DNA of 47,637 nucleotides from IMG/VR virus record IMGVR_UViG_3300009168_000020, positions 1 through 47,637 of that record, one strand, 5' to 3'. This DNA comes from a virus. Made by a program: the position numbers and the translations under genes. This document shows positions 1-10,106 of the stretch, piece by piece; within the stretch, counting starts at the first letter, position 1; each line of letters opens with the position of its first letter. The notes below the pieces were generated by a model, which searched no databases, was not told the origin of the DNA, and saw nothing but the letters and a program-made list of their open reading frames with translations.

Positions 1-123
1 CAGGTCATTGTTGATTTCCTGCTGAACACCGCGAAGTTTGAGACCGACATCAAGAAGGCTACCAAGTCCTTCAAGAATATGGGGAAGGAACTTACGGCTG
101 CCGGAAAGACTATGACTGCCGGA
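1..123. repeat. Terminal direct repeat, left copy
   Basis: Bases 1-123 are identical to 47515-47637. The tape-measure reading frame continues in phase across the join, so the repeat marks closure of a circular or terminally redundant molecule of about 47,514 bp. Whether the overlap is an assembly artefact or real terminal redundancy cannot be told from the sequence; its position inside a gene argues against a physical end. Confidence 0.95.
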
Positions 124-3024
124 GTCACCTTGCCTCTGGTTGCCGCCGGCGCCGCAGTGGTCAAGTTCGCCAACGACTTTGACGAGGGCATGGACAAGAT
201 CCGGTCTGGGACGGGAGCGACCGGGAAAAACCTCGAGAGTCTCGGACAGAGCATGAAGAACGTCATGTCCGGAGTCCCGCAGGGCGTAACAGATGTATCT
301 TCGGCGATCACCGATCTGAATCAACGCCTCGGGCTGACCGGGAAACCGCTCGAGGAAATGGTTTCCCAGATGCTCAACCTCTCTCGGATAACCGGGACGG
401 ATGTGGGGCCGTTGATAAAGTCGACGACCGAACTATTCTCCAAATGGTCCATCGAAACCGAGAAACAGTCCGGGGCCCTGGATTATTTATATAAAACCAG
501 CCAAGCTACCGGCGTAGGCATTCAACGCCTCACAGATCTCAGCGTCCAATTTGCCACACCCTTGAAAAACGTCGGTCTTGGTCTTGAAGATGCAGCCGTA
601 ATGATGGCCCAATGGGAAAAGGAAGGGGTCAACGTTGAACAGGCTGTCATGGGTCTCACAAAAGGCATGTCTGCATTTGCCAAGGCTGGCCAGGAACCCG
701 CAGAAGCTCTGAATCAACTGCAATTATCCATAAAGGGCGCTGGGAGCGAAACGGAGGCAATGGCGATCGCGGTCAAGGCCTTCGGGACCAGAGCTGGTCC
801 GGAACTTGCCAAAGCCATCCGAGAGGGCCGATTCAGCATTGAGGAACTCGTTCAGAGAATATCAGAGAGCGGAGACACCATCAACCAAGCCGCTGCGGAT
901 ACCATGTCCTTTAGCGAAAAAATGGGAATCCTCGGCAACAGGGTAGCTCTGGCCGCCGCGCCGTTGGGAGACGCGCTACTGAAGGCATTCGACAAGCTGA
1001 TGCCTTACATTGAAAAGGCAATCAACTTTGTGACCGGCCTGGTGGAGAAGTTTTCTAAGCTGCCCGAATCAACTCAGATGACAGTAATCGCTCTTGCCGC
1101 GGTTGCAGCGGCTATCGGTCCAGTCCTACTCGTTTTGGGCAGCATGGCAACGGGGATATCGACGCTATCGCCGATGTTTGTCGGGCTATCATTCGGCATT
1201 ACCGGAACGGTTAGCGCCTTCCGCGCTCTGGCCGGAGCTCTTACATGGCTCGGCCCAATAGGGATGCTTACCTCAAATGTCGGGGCGCTAATCACGGCAT
1301 TCGGACCATTGCCCGTCATTATTGCCTCTGTTGGCGCTGCCTTTGCGGGTTGGGAAATTGGAAAGTGGCTGAACCAATTTGAATCTGTCAGAAAAGCCGG
1401 GGAGGCCGTTGCTGCCGTCCTATTAAAAGTCACGGGAACGGCGCCCAATGTAGGTGGAGCCTTAGGGAACCTCGAAGGAACCACTCAACGTCTGGCGGAC
1501 AAGCTTAAGTCTCTCGGCGTCAATGTCGATCGCTTCGCAAATGAGACCGTTGAGAATTGGGCCACAAGAGTAAACACGGCAGCCAAAGCCCACAAGGAAC
1601 TGAGGCCTCAGATCGAACAAGTCACCAAGGTCACCGATACGGCGGGCAAAGCAATCGCAGCGACGGCCATAAGCGTGGATGATCTTGGAAAGAAAACCAA
1701 GGATCTGACTGCGGAGATAAAGGACGCCTATGCCCCATTTAACAAGCTAACGAAGCAGATCGAAGATGAGATGAAGATTGTCGGCAACGTGGCGCCCATC
1801 CAGAAGCATTATGCCGTGATCATGCAAGCGGCAACCGAGCAGATTCGACTCGGGGGAACGCTCTCAAACGCCCAGGTGAAGCTGCTCGAAGAAGCCTATG
1901 CGATGGATCGAGTCAGAATCGCGTCGGACAAACTTGACCCCAGCCTCATGGACCTTTCCGAAACATCGATTGACCTGATTGCAAACTTGAAGGATCTGAA
2001 GGAATCCACAGAAGATGCCTATGCGGCAATCCAAAACATGAAGCCTTCAAATCCCTTTGAAAACCCGGCCGGCATGTTCCCGGAACTTAATAAATTCATT
2101 GTCGAGGTCCCAGGCGATTTTGAGAAAGCGACCGGCAAGGCGTCGGAATCGATGAACGACCTGGGTCGCTCCGTTTCGACCACTCTCACCAACATGACGC
2201 AGGACCTGGCCGAAAAGCTGACCAAGTGGGCAGGACCATTCCAGGATTTTGCCAAAGCCGCCTTCTCGTCTTTGATGGAGGGGCTATTCAATCCACTTAT
2301 CAGCAAAATGACCGAAGTCGGGAATCAGATCGGGGACTGGCTTGGAGGAATATTTGGAAAAGGCGGAGGAGCGACCGGTTCTATTTTGGGCGGAGGTGCA
2401 TCGACCGCAGGCGGAGGGGTCGCTAGTGCTGGAGGCGGCGCGGCGTCTGCAGCAGGATCTGCCGCCAGTTTTGGAACGATGGCCCTAGCCAGCGCGATTG
2501 GAGGAGCTGTCTCGGGAATCATTGGCCTGTTCAAAGACCGCGGGGACATGGACGAAATCGAGCGGAACACGCGGGAAACTGCTATCGATGTTCATGGCCT
2601 GCGCGGGGAATCGGCTTATTGGATTCTTGGTTCGCTTTTGGAAATCCAGAAAGCCAGTAGCGAAGCGCGAGATCACATAAAAGCCTATCTGAATTTACTT
2701 GAGCCGATTGCAAACGCTATTGCCAGCATTGGCACAGTCGCCCCAGTTCCAGCGCTCGCCTCTGGCACAAGCTATGTTCCAAACGACATGCTTGCCTATC
2801 TGCATCGCGGGGAGGCCGTTGTCCCGGCCAGTCAGAACCGGTCATTTTCCTACCAAGGGGGCGGCATCAACATCAACCTGGCGATCAACGGCGGATCGGA
2901 AGACATTGTCCAGACGGTTAAGAACAAGGTCATCCCGATCCTGAAGCAGGAAATGGCGGGCGGGAATACTGGATTCCGAGAAGCCGTTGTCCGGGCCTAC
3001 GGACATACAGTGAGGGCCTACTGA
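1..3024 (+). CDS. Tail tape measure protein (main part, 5' end at 47497)
   Basis: This gene sets the length of the phage tail and lies inside the tail tube until DNA ejection. The true start is ATG at 47497, and the frame runs through the contig join, giving about 1,013 residues. The N-terminal third resembles TP901/PhageMin_Tail tape measures: the segment around MGKELTAAGKTMTAG, then a long alpha-helical region with motifs such as TGTDVGPLIKSTTELF. Hydrophobic Ala/Gly/Leu-rich stretches lie near bases 1075-1360, and a Gly/Ala/Ser-rich linker lies at about 2340-2480. It follows the assembly-chaperone pair and an HK97 gp10-like gene, as expected for a siphovirus. The stop overlaps the next ATG by one base. 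Confidence 0.95.
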   Translation, partial: QVIVDFLLNTAKFETDIKKATKSFKNMGKELTAAGKTMTAGVTLPLVAAGAAVVKFANDFDEGMDKIRSGTGATGKNLESLGQSMKNVMSGVPQGVTDVSSAITDLNQRLGLTGKPLEEMVSQMLNLSRITGTDVGPLIKSTTELFSKWSIETEKQSGALDYLYKTSQATGVGIQRLTDLSVQFATPLKNVGLGLEDAAVMMAQWEKEGVNVEQAVMGLTKGMSAFAKAGQEPAEALNQLQLSIKGAGSETEAMAIAVKAFGTRAGPELAKAIREGRFSIEELVQRISESGDTINQAAADTMSFSEKMGILGNRVALAAAPLGDALLKAFDKLMPYIEKAINFVTGLVEKFSKLPESTQMTVIALAAVAAAIGPVLLVLGSMATGISTLSPMFVGLSFGITGTVSAFRALAGALTWLGPIGMLTSNVGALITAFGPLPVIIASVGAAFAGWEIGKWLNQFESVRKAGEAVAAVLLKVTGTAPNVGGALGNLEGTTQRLADKLKSLGVNVDRFANETVENWATRVNTAAKAHKELRPQIEQVTKVTDTAGKAIAATAISVDDLGKKTKDLTAEIKDAYAPFNKLTKQIEDEMKIVGNVAPIQKHYAVIMQAATEQIRLGGTLSNAQVKLLEEAYAMDRVRIASDKLDPSLMDLSETSIDLIANLKDLKESTEDAYAAIQNMKPSNPFENPAGMFPELNKFIVEVPGDFEKATGKASESMNDLGRSVSTTLTNMTQDLAEKLTKWAGPFQDFAKAAFSSLMEGLFNPLISKMTEVGNQIGDWLGGIFGKGGGATGSILGGGASTAGGGVASAGGGAASAAGSAASFGTMALASAIGGAVSGIIGLFKDRGDMDEIERNTRETAIDVHGLRGESAYWILGSLLEIQKASSEARDHIKAYLNLLEPIANAIASIGTVAPVPALASGTSYVPNDMLAYLHRGEAVVPASQNRSFSYQGGGININLAINGGSEDIVQTVKNKVIPILKQEMAGGNTGFREAVVRAYGHTVRAY

Positions 3025-3797
3025 TGCCAGGCGCATATCTTGCAACCAACCTAATTACCTCAGCGGCAACGATCACTCCCAGCACCGAGGACACCGCTTA
3101 CCCAAGGGCGAATCTCTATGACAAGCAGGCGGCTCGGGTGTTCAAGGGGACCTCGCTGACGAGTCTTACAATCCTGATCGACTTTGAGGCCTCCGTCCAG
3201 GCAGACACCATCTCACTCATCAACCACAACCTGACTGCCAGCGCTGTACTGAGCCTGAAGGCCGGATCCGGAAGCCCTCCGAGCACGGTAGTAGCTACTC
3301 CTGTTTATCGCCAGCACGACCTCTGGAAGGCGTTTACTGCGGTCTCTGCGCGCTATTGGCTTTTGACTATAACGGACAGCAACTCCGTGGCTATCCAGAT
3401 CGGTCAGCTTCTGATCGGGAACCGGACCGTCTTCCCGCGCGCGCGCCGGATCGGCGAGAGCTACCGTCCCGCACAGAAGCGCAACACGATCTCCGGGGAG
3501 ACCTATGCCGGAGTGCTTTGGAATTACCATCTGTTCGAGCGCCGGGAATTCAATCCGAGCTTCCGGGTTTCTTCTGCTGCAGAGTTGGCCGTTCTGACCG
3601 CTCTGGACGCCTCAGTCTTCGGCAATGTCTATCCATTCGTGTACATCCCGGATGCCTCTGGAGTTGACGTGTACTACGTCCGCAAAGAGCAGGACTACCA
3701 GCCGCAGGAGATCGGGAGACTGTCCGGTCTTGAACTGGCCCACGACTACCAAATGACCCTCGTGGAAGAATCGCGGGGATTGGAGATTAAATTATAA
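3024..3797 (+). CDS. Putative distal tail / minor tail protein
   Basis: A 257-residue protein directly downstream of the tape measure and sharing one base with its stop. The order tape measure, then a 250-residue beta-rich protein, then a large hub-like protein is typical of siphovirus tail tips, so a distal-tail role is likely. The composition is beta-strand-like with no signal peptide. The segment with IGNRTVFPRARRIG and the central W-N-Y-H-L-F-E-R-R-E-F-N run resemble unnamed minor tail proteins. I recognise no catalytic motif. Confidence 0.6.
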   Translation: MPGAYLATNLITSAATITPSTEDTAYPRANLYDKQAARVFKGTSLTSLTILIDFEASVQADTISLINHNLTASAVLSLKAGSGSPPSTVVATPVYRQHDLWKAFTAVSARYWLLTITDSNSVAIQIGQLLIGNRTVFPRARRIGESYRPAQKRNTISGETYAGVLWNYHLFERREFNPSFRVSSAAELAVLTALDASVFGNVYPFVYIPDASGVDVYYVRKEQDYQPQEIGRLSGLELAHDYQMTLVEESRGLEIKL

Positions 3798-3806
3798 GGA
3801 GCGATT

Positions 3807-4292
3807 ATGGCAAGCGGTCCGCTTTTCCCTTGTAGTGCATATCCGGCAACGTCAGGAAAGGTTTGGCCTGGGTTTCATACTGGGGCTGGCGCAGGCAGCA
3901 AGCAGGATGAAGGGATGCAGGTGCTTGCCTCGCTTGATGCCGATGCGATTTGGAGATTGAGATTCCAATTACCAGCAACGTTACCAGCTGGAACTTGCAA
4001 ACTTCGTCTCATAGGACTATGCAACGATGATTCCCACGTTGCCAAAGTAAATCCAAAGTGGGCATCGGTTGCGATGGCAGAAGACCCATCATCGGCTACG
4101 CTACAGGCTGAAGGGACGACGACTGTGACCTGGGGCGCAAGCGACCACGATAAATACGTAGAAAGCAAGATCACGCTCGACGCGGACACGCCTGTAGGCG
4201 GTGAAATAATAGCGATGGATCTTACCTTTGAGACCTCAGGCTGGACTCTCGACCAGATCTCCACTTGGATGGCTAGTCTTATTTGGGAGTAG
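3807..4292 (+). CDS. Small beta-rich virion protein
   Basis: A 161-residue protein with a good ribosome binding site (AAGGAG, 3798-3803) before the ATG. It alternates hydrophobic and polar residues with many Thr, Ala and Gly, which suggests a beta-sandwich. The pattern of RLRFQLPATLPAGTCKLRL followed later by GGEIIAMDLTFET looks like a jelly-roll or galactose-binding-like fold. Its place between tail-tip genes suggests a fibre or tip decoration protein. No family could be named with confidence. Confidence 0.5.
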   Translation: MASGPLFPCSAYPATSGKVWPGFHTGAGAGSKQDEGMQVLASLDADAIWRLRFQLPATLPAGTCKLRLIGLCNDDSHVAKVNPKWASVAMAEDPSSATLQAEGTTTVTWGASDHDKYVESKITLDADTPVGGEIIAMDLTFETSGWTLDQISTWMASLIWE

Positions 4293-4295
4293 GGA

Positions 4296-5111
4296 ATGTC
4301 TCGACTGTTTTCTGGAGCAACCGATGTTTTAACCGCCGCGAGTTATCCTTGGCCTCACGCCCTTGGAGCTGTCGGCCTTTGGTTTCGACCAACATGGTCC
4401 TCTGGTGACGGTCAAAATCATCTTATTCTGCGGATGGGAGACGATCCAAGCTACTTCGACATATTTAAGATTGGCAACAACTTGTACTGTGGTTACATGA
4501 ACAATGGTGTAAGCGGGAGAAGTATCACCGCTGATACTGGACTTTTCACAGCAGGAGTGTGGACAGGGATATACATTCAGTGGAACGCGAACGCAGTGGG
4601 TTTCCCGTTCCCTGAAGATCAACTGGCCCGATGGGTCTATAACTGCGGTTCAAGCACGCTTTATTTTCACGGAACACAAGCTACGGCGCTCCAAAATACC
4701 GATCTGAGCGCCTTGACGTTGAACGTTGGCGGTCTAGCGCGGGCCAGTCTCCCTTGCAGCGGGGAGATTGGAAATTTATGTGTCTATACCAGCATGGTTG
4801 CCGGTGATTACGGAGTTACTCCTTTATGGCGAGACGGCTTGCCATTCCGAAGGCCTGCAAATCTGCAAGACTACTGGCCTCTGCTTGGCGATGAGTCTCC
4901 AGAGCCAAACTGGGGTTATGCTAATCCGACAAGATCGCTTACGGTCAGCGGAGCGACCAAGGGATTGAGCGGTCCAAGTACTTGCATGTATAGGATGGGA
5001 TACGCGCCTCAGAATATTTTGATCGAGTCTTCAGTTGTAACTGGCAGTCTCCTTCTCAATCCCGACTTAACAGGCGGTTTTCGCGGTATGCACGGAGGAT
5101 TTACAAGATGA
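4296..5111 (+). CDS. LamG/concanavalin-like tail protein
   Basis: A 271-residue protein with the layout of a LamG (concanavalin A-like) beta-sandwich: an early GLWFRPTWSSGDGQ strand, a middle WTGIYIQWNANAV strand, and a late GEIGNLCVYTS segment that matches the usual G-x-I-x-x-x-x-V-Y end of the fold. Such domains in phage tails bind cell-surface sugars. It starts four bases after the preceding stop and overlaps the next gene by four bases, so it is translated in the tail-tip operon. Receptor binding is an inference from fold and position. Confidence 0.6.
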   Translation: MSRLFSGATDVLTAASYPWPHALGAVGLWFRPTWSSGDGQNHLILRMGDDPSYFDIFKIGNNLYCGYMNNGVSGRSITADTGLFTAGVWTGIYIQWNANAVGFPFPEDQLARWVYNCGSSTLYFHGTQATALQNTDLSALTLNVGGLARASLPCSGEIGNLCVYTSMVAGDYGVTPLWRDGLPFRRPANLQDYWPLLGDESPEPNWGYANPTRSLTVSGATKGLSGPSTCMYRMGYAPQNILIESSVVTGSLLLNPDLTGGFRGMHGGFTR

Positions 5112-5833
5112 GTGATACTCGTAAGCGCGGCTCGACCTCAAACATGGTCAAGATATTCATACCCGACAACTCTGTGATTACAGGCGCGGGGGTGACAGGC
5201 CTGACATACCAAAGTACAAACCTTCGTATATCCTACCTGCGTGATAAAGACGCTGCATTGACTAGCTATATTGGGGCGAATATTGAAACGGTCTCAACGC
5301 TTGGCACTTATCAGGCACCATCATCTTCCAGCAAATGCAGGTTCAAAGAGACTGCAATCCCAGGGGTATATGAGATCCACTTTCACAACGACGCTACGGC
5401 GTTTGGAGCTGCGGATACCAGCGAGAAGGTGATTGTTCTGGTTGCGGAGGACACCACAACAGATTTGAAGATCGGCCCCTGCGCGAAGGAGATTCAGCTT
5501 ACGGCGTTTGATTTGCAGACGGCGACTGTGGATATGGGAAAGATCAACGGGAGCGCCGCTGCTGCTATACGCCTCGCTCTGAGCACCGGGCAGATCATTA
5601 CCGGCACGGTCGACGATACAGTTGCTCCAACCACGACCGAGTTCGAGGCCGACGACATAACCGAGGCGACTGCTGATCATTACAAGGGACGCGTGATCAT
5701 CTTTACGACGGGCGCTCTGGCTGGCCAGGGAACGACCATTTCATCCTACTCGCTCGCGGGAGGTAAGGGCCATTTCGTCGTGGTCACCTTAACTGAGGCA
5801 CCTGCAAATAACGATACCTTCATCATCGTGTAA
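5108..5833 (+). CDS. Conserved phage tail/virion protein, unknown role
   Basis: A 241-residue protein starting in a four-base ATGA overlap with the LamG-like gene. The N-terminal half is beta-rich and the C-terminal third (YKGRVIIFTTGALAGQGT, then GHFVVVTLTEAPANNDTF) resembles a module often seen at the ends of phage neck, tail and fibre proteins. There is no signal peptide or catalytic motif. Position and composition support a structural tail-tip or baseplate accessory role. Confidence 0.5.
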   Translation: MSDTRKRGSTSNMVKIFIPDNSVITGAGVTGLTYQSTNLRISYLRDKDAALTSYIGANIETVSTLGTYQAPSSSSKCRFKETAIPGVYEIHFHNDATAFGAADTSEKVIVLVAEDTTTDLKIGPCAKEIQLTAFDLQTATVDMGKINGSAAAAIRLALSTGQIITGTVDDTVAPTTTEFEADDITEATADHYKGRVIIFTTGALAGQGTTISSYSLAGGKGHFVVVTLTEAPANNDTFIIV

Positions 5834-5836
5834 CAA

Positions 5837-8800
5837 ATGTCGACAACCAGACTTTCACTTACCGGGACCCCGGGCCGACCGTATGGCTCCTTTGCGCTGA
5901 AGGCGAGGACTGCCTGGTTCGCGTCCGTTTCTGATACGCTCTCAGTTATTCTCGATTCTGCTGTCGCTGCGCTCGCTCGCCACTTGACTGCAAGCGTCTC
6001 TGATACTTTGATGAAGGCGACCGATGCGCTCTATCCTCCGCCCATCGAAGCCACGCATTTCGACGGCGCCATATCGGATTCCATGCAGAGGATCGTCGAT
6101 GCGTTATCCGTCACCCGGAATCGGGATCGGGGCGGGTCCATCAGCGACACGGCTAAGGTAATAAGAGACTCTGTTACAGCCGCCTTGATAAACCTCGAAA
6201 CTCCCGCACGATGGGTTGCGCCGATCACGATCACGCCGCGCGTTTCAGCTATCGATCCGCTGTACCTGGCCGCGCATCCAGTGAGGCATCCAACGATCTA
6301 TTTTGATCCGAAAGTTAAGAGTTATGGAACCTTCACCCGAGCGATCTCGGCGCCGGCTGGATTCATCAAAACAGGCGATGTGAATATAACACTGCTCGAC
6401 CTGGACAATTCCCTCCGACAGCAAATAGCTTCTAAAACGATACGCAAGGCAACCGCTGAGGTTAGGCTCGGACCGGAAGGGGCCAGCCTTTCAGCTTTCT
6501 TGCGCCCATGCAAAAGGGAAGTTGGAACGATCACGCAGCCGAGCGATGGCTTGCTTAGCATGCCGCTGCGCGATTATGTTTATGATTCCCTCGAAAACCA
6601 GATTCCCGCCGAAGTGGATGCAACTCGGTATCCAAACCTCCCAGAATCTCCTGCGCGCGATTTCTCTCCGATCATTATCGGGACCGTCGCGGCAGCAAAC
6701 GGAGCCATCCCTCTGTTCCTTGTCGATACGGCGAATTTTGGCTATCTGGTCGCCCGGCATCCATGCAAATCAATCGATGCCGTTTACCGCAAGGCATCCG
6801 ATGAGGATGAGTTTTCCCTGGTCGATCCTTCCGAGTACACCGTTGAAAATGTTTGGCTGCAGCACTGCATTATCAATTTCTCTGCCGATCAGGCCGATGC
6901 GGAGATCCGCGCCGACGTGACCGGATATTACGATGCAGACACTCTCGCCCTGAAATGCACCAACTTCTCGGACTTCATCCTAGAGATACTCCAAACTATC
7001 CTTGGCGTGGAGGGCCTCGACCGCATCAATTTCGCGTCCTTCGAGGAAACTAAGACCCGGACCACTGCAGCCGGGCTTGCCTGTGCCGGGATGCTAAAAG
7101 ACAAGATGACGTTCGGCGAGCTACTGACTCAGCTGCAGCGCTCGTCGAACATTGACATTTTCAGCGATAAGAATGACCGCATAACGGTCCATTACACGAC
7201 CGATGACGAGGAACCGACGGTCGATCTGGACGACATCCTTCGGCTTTACAAAGGAACCGTCAGCCAGTCACTTGCCGATCCGGCCTATAACCAGATCCCA
7301 TATAAATACGCCCCGAACTACGCGACAGACAAATGGACCGAGGCTGAGTGGAACAACGAAGGAGACCAGGAGAAAATCGGAGACGTTGTACCCGACGAGC
7401 AATTGCAACTCTATTGGATACGCGATGCCGCAACCGCATTATCTGTGGTGGAGCGCCGCGGGCAGTACCTTGACCTTGACAGCTTCCGGTTCGAAGGAGA
7501 AATTCCGCTTATCCCGGTGCTTGAGAATCTCGAGCTCGCCGACCTGGTTGAGATCGCTCATTTTGGAGGAATAAAGTCCGGCGGATACACCGAGGAGCAG
7601 TTCAAGATCCTCGAACTTTCGATGGACATTGACAATCTGAAATATAAATTCAAAGGGATCCGCCGCCGACTGCCGCCTCCAACTGCTGTGGCTGCGACTC
7701 TTTCAGGGAACATTGTAATCAATGCAAGGGTTGGGCCCTTCGCCGGCACCGAAGAAGGTGAGTTGTTTGCCATCTTCCGGAATCCGAGCGACGACAAGAA
7801 GCTGAAAGCCTGGTACACAAACGACTATGGCGCGACATGGGCGGCAACAGACGATGCCAATGCTCCGTCACTAGCGAATGGAATATCCTCATTTGATTGC
7901 TATAAGACGGGCAACCTTATCTATATCGCCACACAGGAGAGCTCTGGCAGGGTCGCTTACCATGTTTTCTCTATAACTACCGGGACCTGGTTGACGGTCA
8001 ACGATGAAGTCATAACGACGGTTTCGAATGGTGGAAGCCATTGCGTCTCGATTGAATGCCGATATCCTGACCTTAAGCCCGTGATCTACTTCCAAGGGAA
8101 TAAGGAGTTGATCGGGGGGCAGTATTGGCATCGCGGCTATTACTCGATTTTGCAATCCGGATCATGGTCGAGCCCGGCAATGGTAACTCCGGATCCTGGG
8201 CAATACTCGGAAAACCTGTATGGCATTTGGCGCGCCGACGCAGTGTCATCGCATTGCTATATCCAGAGGGTTGTTGCTGGCCGCGAGAATAGGATGCACT
8301 TCTTCTGGACCGTAAACCCCGCCGTGACCTGGGTGCAGTGGTCGCCGGATGAATATTGCCAGACTATGCAGAGCGACCTGACTCTGGGCGGCAAGAGGCT
8401 TATAGCGACAACGAGCGTTTACTACCCGGCAGCGCGCAACATTGGCGGCGTTATAGCTTTCGACAATCGCAGCAAGATTGCTATGGTCCGAAAGAGCGGC
8501 TCTGGAGGATGGGGCTCCGCTTTCATAGACATTTATTCAGAAGGCCCGAGTCTCGAGCGGCTTCGGGAAACAGCGACCGATGGGACGATTTATGAATCGG
8601 TGAGTGCAGCCGAGAATCCTGCGGGCTTTGTCGGCGTCGATGAAGATGGAGAGAGTCCGATCCTGTACCTGGCGTCGGCCTGCTGGGGACCGCGGTATGT
8701 GTCGGTTCAGGAGTCGACGGACGCCGGCGCTGTTTGGACGGCTCAGGTGCAAGCGGGCCCACTCTATGCCTATCCCCAAGATATTCAGACACTGGCAGGA

Positions 8801-8905
8801 AACTTCTTTAAGATCCGCGGAAGGATGTATCTGGCTTATTTCTCTGGTCCTACTTTCCCAATGTTCAGATGGAAGCGAGTAGATAAACTGCCCTCGACGA
8901 CATAA
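5837..8905 (+). CDS. Large tail-tip protein with Asp-box (BNR) domain
   Basis: A 1,022-residue protein that is probably the tail hub/tip. Residues about 28-115 contain four loose repeats around a V/I-S-D-T/S core. The middle (about 150-620) has the mixed alpha/beta character of tail hub proteins. The C-terminal part carries Asp-box motifs (S/T-x-D-x-G-x-x-W): TNDYGATW near residue 661 and STDAGAVW near 960. These are typical of sialidase-like beta-propellers, so sugar binding is likely. No clear Shine-Dalgarno precedes the ATG, which lies three bases after the previous stop, so translational coupling is likely. Confidence 0.65.
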   Translation: MSTTRLSLTGTPGRPYGSFALKARTAWFASVSDTLSVILDSAVAALARHLTASVSDTLMKATDALYPPPIEATHFDGAISDSMQRIVDALSVTRNRDRGGSISDTAKVIRDSVTAALINLETPARWVAPITITPRVSAIDPLYLAAHPVRHPTIYFDPKVKSYGTFTRAISAPAGFIKTGDVNITLLDLDNSLRQQIASKTIRKATAEVRLGPEGASLSAFLRPCKREVGTITQPSDGLLSMPLRDYVYDSLENQIPAEVDATRYPNLPESPARDFSPIIIGTVAAANGAIPLFLVDTANFGYLVARHPCKSIDAVYRKASDEDEFSLVDPSEYTVENVWLQHCIINFSADQADAEIRADVTGYYDADTLALKCTNFSDFILEILQTILGVEGLDRINFASFEETKTRTTAAGLACAGMLKDKMTFGELLTQLQRSSNIDIFSDKNDRITVHYTTDDEEPTVDLDDILRLYKGTVSQSLADPAYNQIPYKYAPNYATDKWTEAEWNNEGDQEKIGDVVPDEQLQLYWIRDAATALSVVERRGQYLDLDSFRFEGEIPLIPVLENLELADLVEIAHFGGIKSGGYTEEQFKILELSMDIDNLKYKFKGIRRRLPPPTAVAATLSGNIVINARVGPFAGTEEGELFAIFRNPSDDKKLKAWYTNDYGATWAATDDANAPSLANGISSFDCYKTGNLIYIATQESSGRVAYHVFSITTGTWLTVNDEVITTVSNGGSHCVSIECRYPDLKPVIYFQGNKELIGGQYWHRGYYSILQSGSWSSPAMVTPDPGQYSENLYGIWRADAVSSHCYIQRVVAGRENRMHFFWTVNPAVTWVQWSPDEYCQTMQSDLTLGGKRLIATTSVYYPAARNIGGVIAFDNRSKIAMVRKSGSGGWGSAFIDIYSEGPSLERLRETATDGTIYESVSAAENPAGFVGVDEDGESPILYLASACWGPRYVSVQESTDAGAVWTAQVQAGPLYAYPQDIQTLAGNFFKIRGRMYLAYFSGPTFPMFRWKRVDKLPSTT

Positions 8906-8936
8906 CCGGTAGCATCTTTGATTTTGGAAAAACGAA

Positions 8937-8960
8937 GCCTCGGGCCTCCCGGGGCTTTTT
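8937..8960 (+). terminator. Rho-independent terminator after tail-tip gene
   Basis: GCCTCGGG pairs with CCCGGGGC (one T-G wobble) around a three-base loop, and five T residues follow. The Shine-Dalgarno of the next gene (TTGGAG) begins within ten bases of the T run. Confidence 0.85.
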
Positions 8961-8976
8961 CATTTTGGAGACAGCC

Positions 8977-9747
8977 ATGCAACTTAGCGATAGATGTGGG
9001 GTAATAATCGGGCGCATTGGGACAATGAGGGCGAGGCTCGATTGCCCAGGTCCCGGATGGGCGAGGGATCCGCGAACCGGACTATACCTCAAGAAATCCC
9101 GGAGCAAAAACATCATTACTCTGTCCGGACTCTCCTTCATGGCCAAGTCGATCCAGTACGGAAATGCGGACGCCGGCGGAACGCTCCGGTATATCGGTAC
9201 CGGGACCGGCTATACGTATCCAGCCAAAGGCGACACAGCGCTGGTTGCAGAAACGCTCAGAGCGGAAATCGACTCCTGGACCAATACCAACATCGCATCC
9301 GATCCGGTTGTGATGATTGCGACCAAGATGTTCCTGACCACGGAGGCAAACGCTGCACTGATGGAGTGTGGTCTCTTCAAAGCCTCCACAGGCGCCCCGA
9401 TGTTCTGCCGCGGCCTGTTCGGTTACGGACTCATCACCAACGCGACCCAGGCGGATCCGGTTGTGATCGAAAGCGTCGGGCACGGCCTGGCCGACGGCGA
9501 CAAGATCCTTATCGAAGCCGTCGAAGGGATGACCGAGCTCAACGGCAATGCATATTACGTCGACGTGCTGACCGGAGACACTTTCGGACTATATACTGAT
9601 GCAGCCTTGTCAGCCTCGGTCAATGGAACAGGCTTCACGGCCTATACCGACGCCAGCCCGAACAACGCGACCTGGAAGAAGATCATCCCGAAGACCTCGG
9701 CGGAAACGCTGACAGTCACCTATTCGCTCACATTCCCAGCCGATTGA
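8977..9747 (+). CDS. FCCH-domain-like phage tail accessory protein
   Basis: I start this at ATG 8977 because TTGGAG at 8965-8970 is a well-spaced ribosome binding site; an upstream TTG at 8965 would destroy that site. The product is about 256 residues. The segment VVIESVGHGLADGDKILI followed by GMTELNGNAYYV is the pattern that databases call the ubiquitin-activating E1 FCCH domain, which is frequent in phage tail and fibre proteins and has nothing to do with ubiquitin there. The gene lies between two terminators and may be its own late transcription unit. Confidence 0.6.
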   Translation: MQLSDRCGVIIGRIGTMRARLDCPGPGWARDPRTGLYLKKSRSKNIITLSGLSFMAKSIQYGNADAGGTLRYIGTGTGYTYPAKGDTALVAETLRAEIDSWTNTNIASDPVVMIATKMFLTTEANAALMECGLFKASTGAPMFCRGLFGYGLITNATQADPVVIESVGHGLADGDKILIEAVEGMTELNGNAYYVDVLTGDTFGLYTDAALSASVNGTGFTAYTDASPNNATWKKIIPKTSAETLTVTYSLTFPAD

Positions 9748-9775
9748 GTCTCAAGAGGCTAATGGTTACATAAGG

Positions 9776-9820
9776 GCCTCGCAGAGATCGGCGCTCTCAG
9801 TCGACCTGGCGGGGCTTTTT
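9776..9820 (+). terminator. Branched terminator before lysis genes
   Basis: GCCTCGC (9776-9782) pairs with GCGGGGC (9809-9815), with a small inner AGAG/CTCT hairpin, followed by five T residues. It separates the tail genes from the lysis cluster. Confidence 0.65.
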
Positions 9821-9839
9821 CTTTGGAAAGGATAAGTTG

Positions 9840-10106
9840 ATGACAGATCAAGCTCAGGGATGGTTGCAGCGGAATTGGGGGCTCGTTTTAGGTTGGGGTA
9901 TTCAACTTATCTTTCTAGGCGTCTACATCGGGCGACAGGAAACGCTACTCAAGATCATGGATGACAGAGTAACCAACCTGGAAACGCGGCTCACGGCTCA
10001 CCACGAGGATAGAGCGGTCCATCTCGATTGGGATTGGAAGGCTCAGATAAACCAACGATTCGACCGGCTAGAGCAGAAGCTGGATACTCACATGGCGACT
10101 AGATGA
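9840..10106 (+). CDS. Small membrane protein with coiled-coil tail, lysis cluster
   Basis: An 88-residue protein. ATG 9840 is chosen over TTG 9837 because GGAAAGGAT at 9824-9832 is well placed. One membrane segment (LVLGWGIQLIFLGVYIG, about residues 15-31) is followed by a charged helix with coiled-coil character. It overlaps the lysozyme start by four bases. A holin-like or lysis-regulator role is plausible from position, but the single membrane pass and long cytoplasmic helix also fit other small phage membrane proteins. Confidence 0.6.
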   Translation: MTDQAQGWLQRNWGLVLGWGIQLIFLGVYIGRQETLLKIMDDRVTNLETRLTAHHEDRAVHLDWDWKAQINQRFDRLEQKLDTHMATR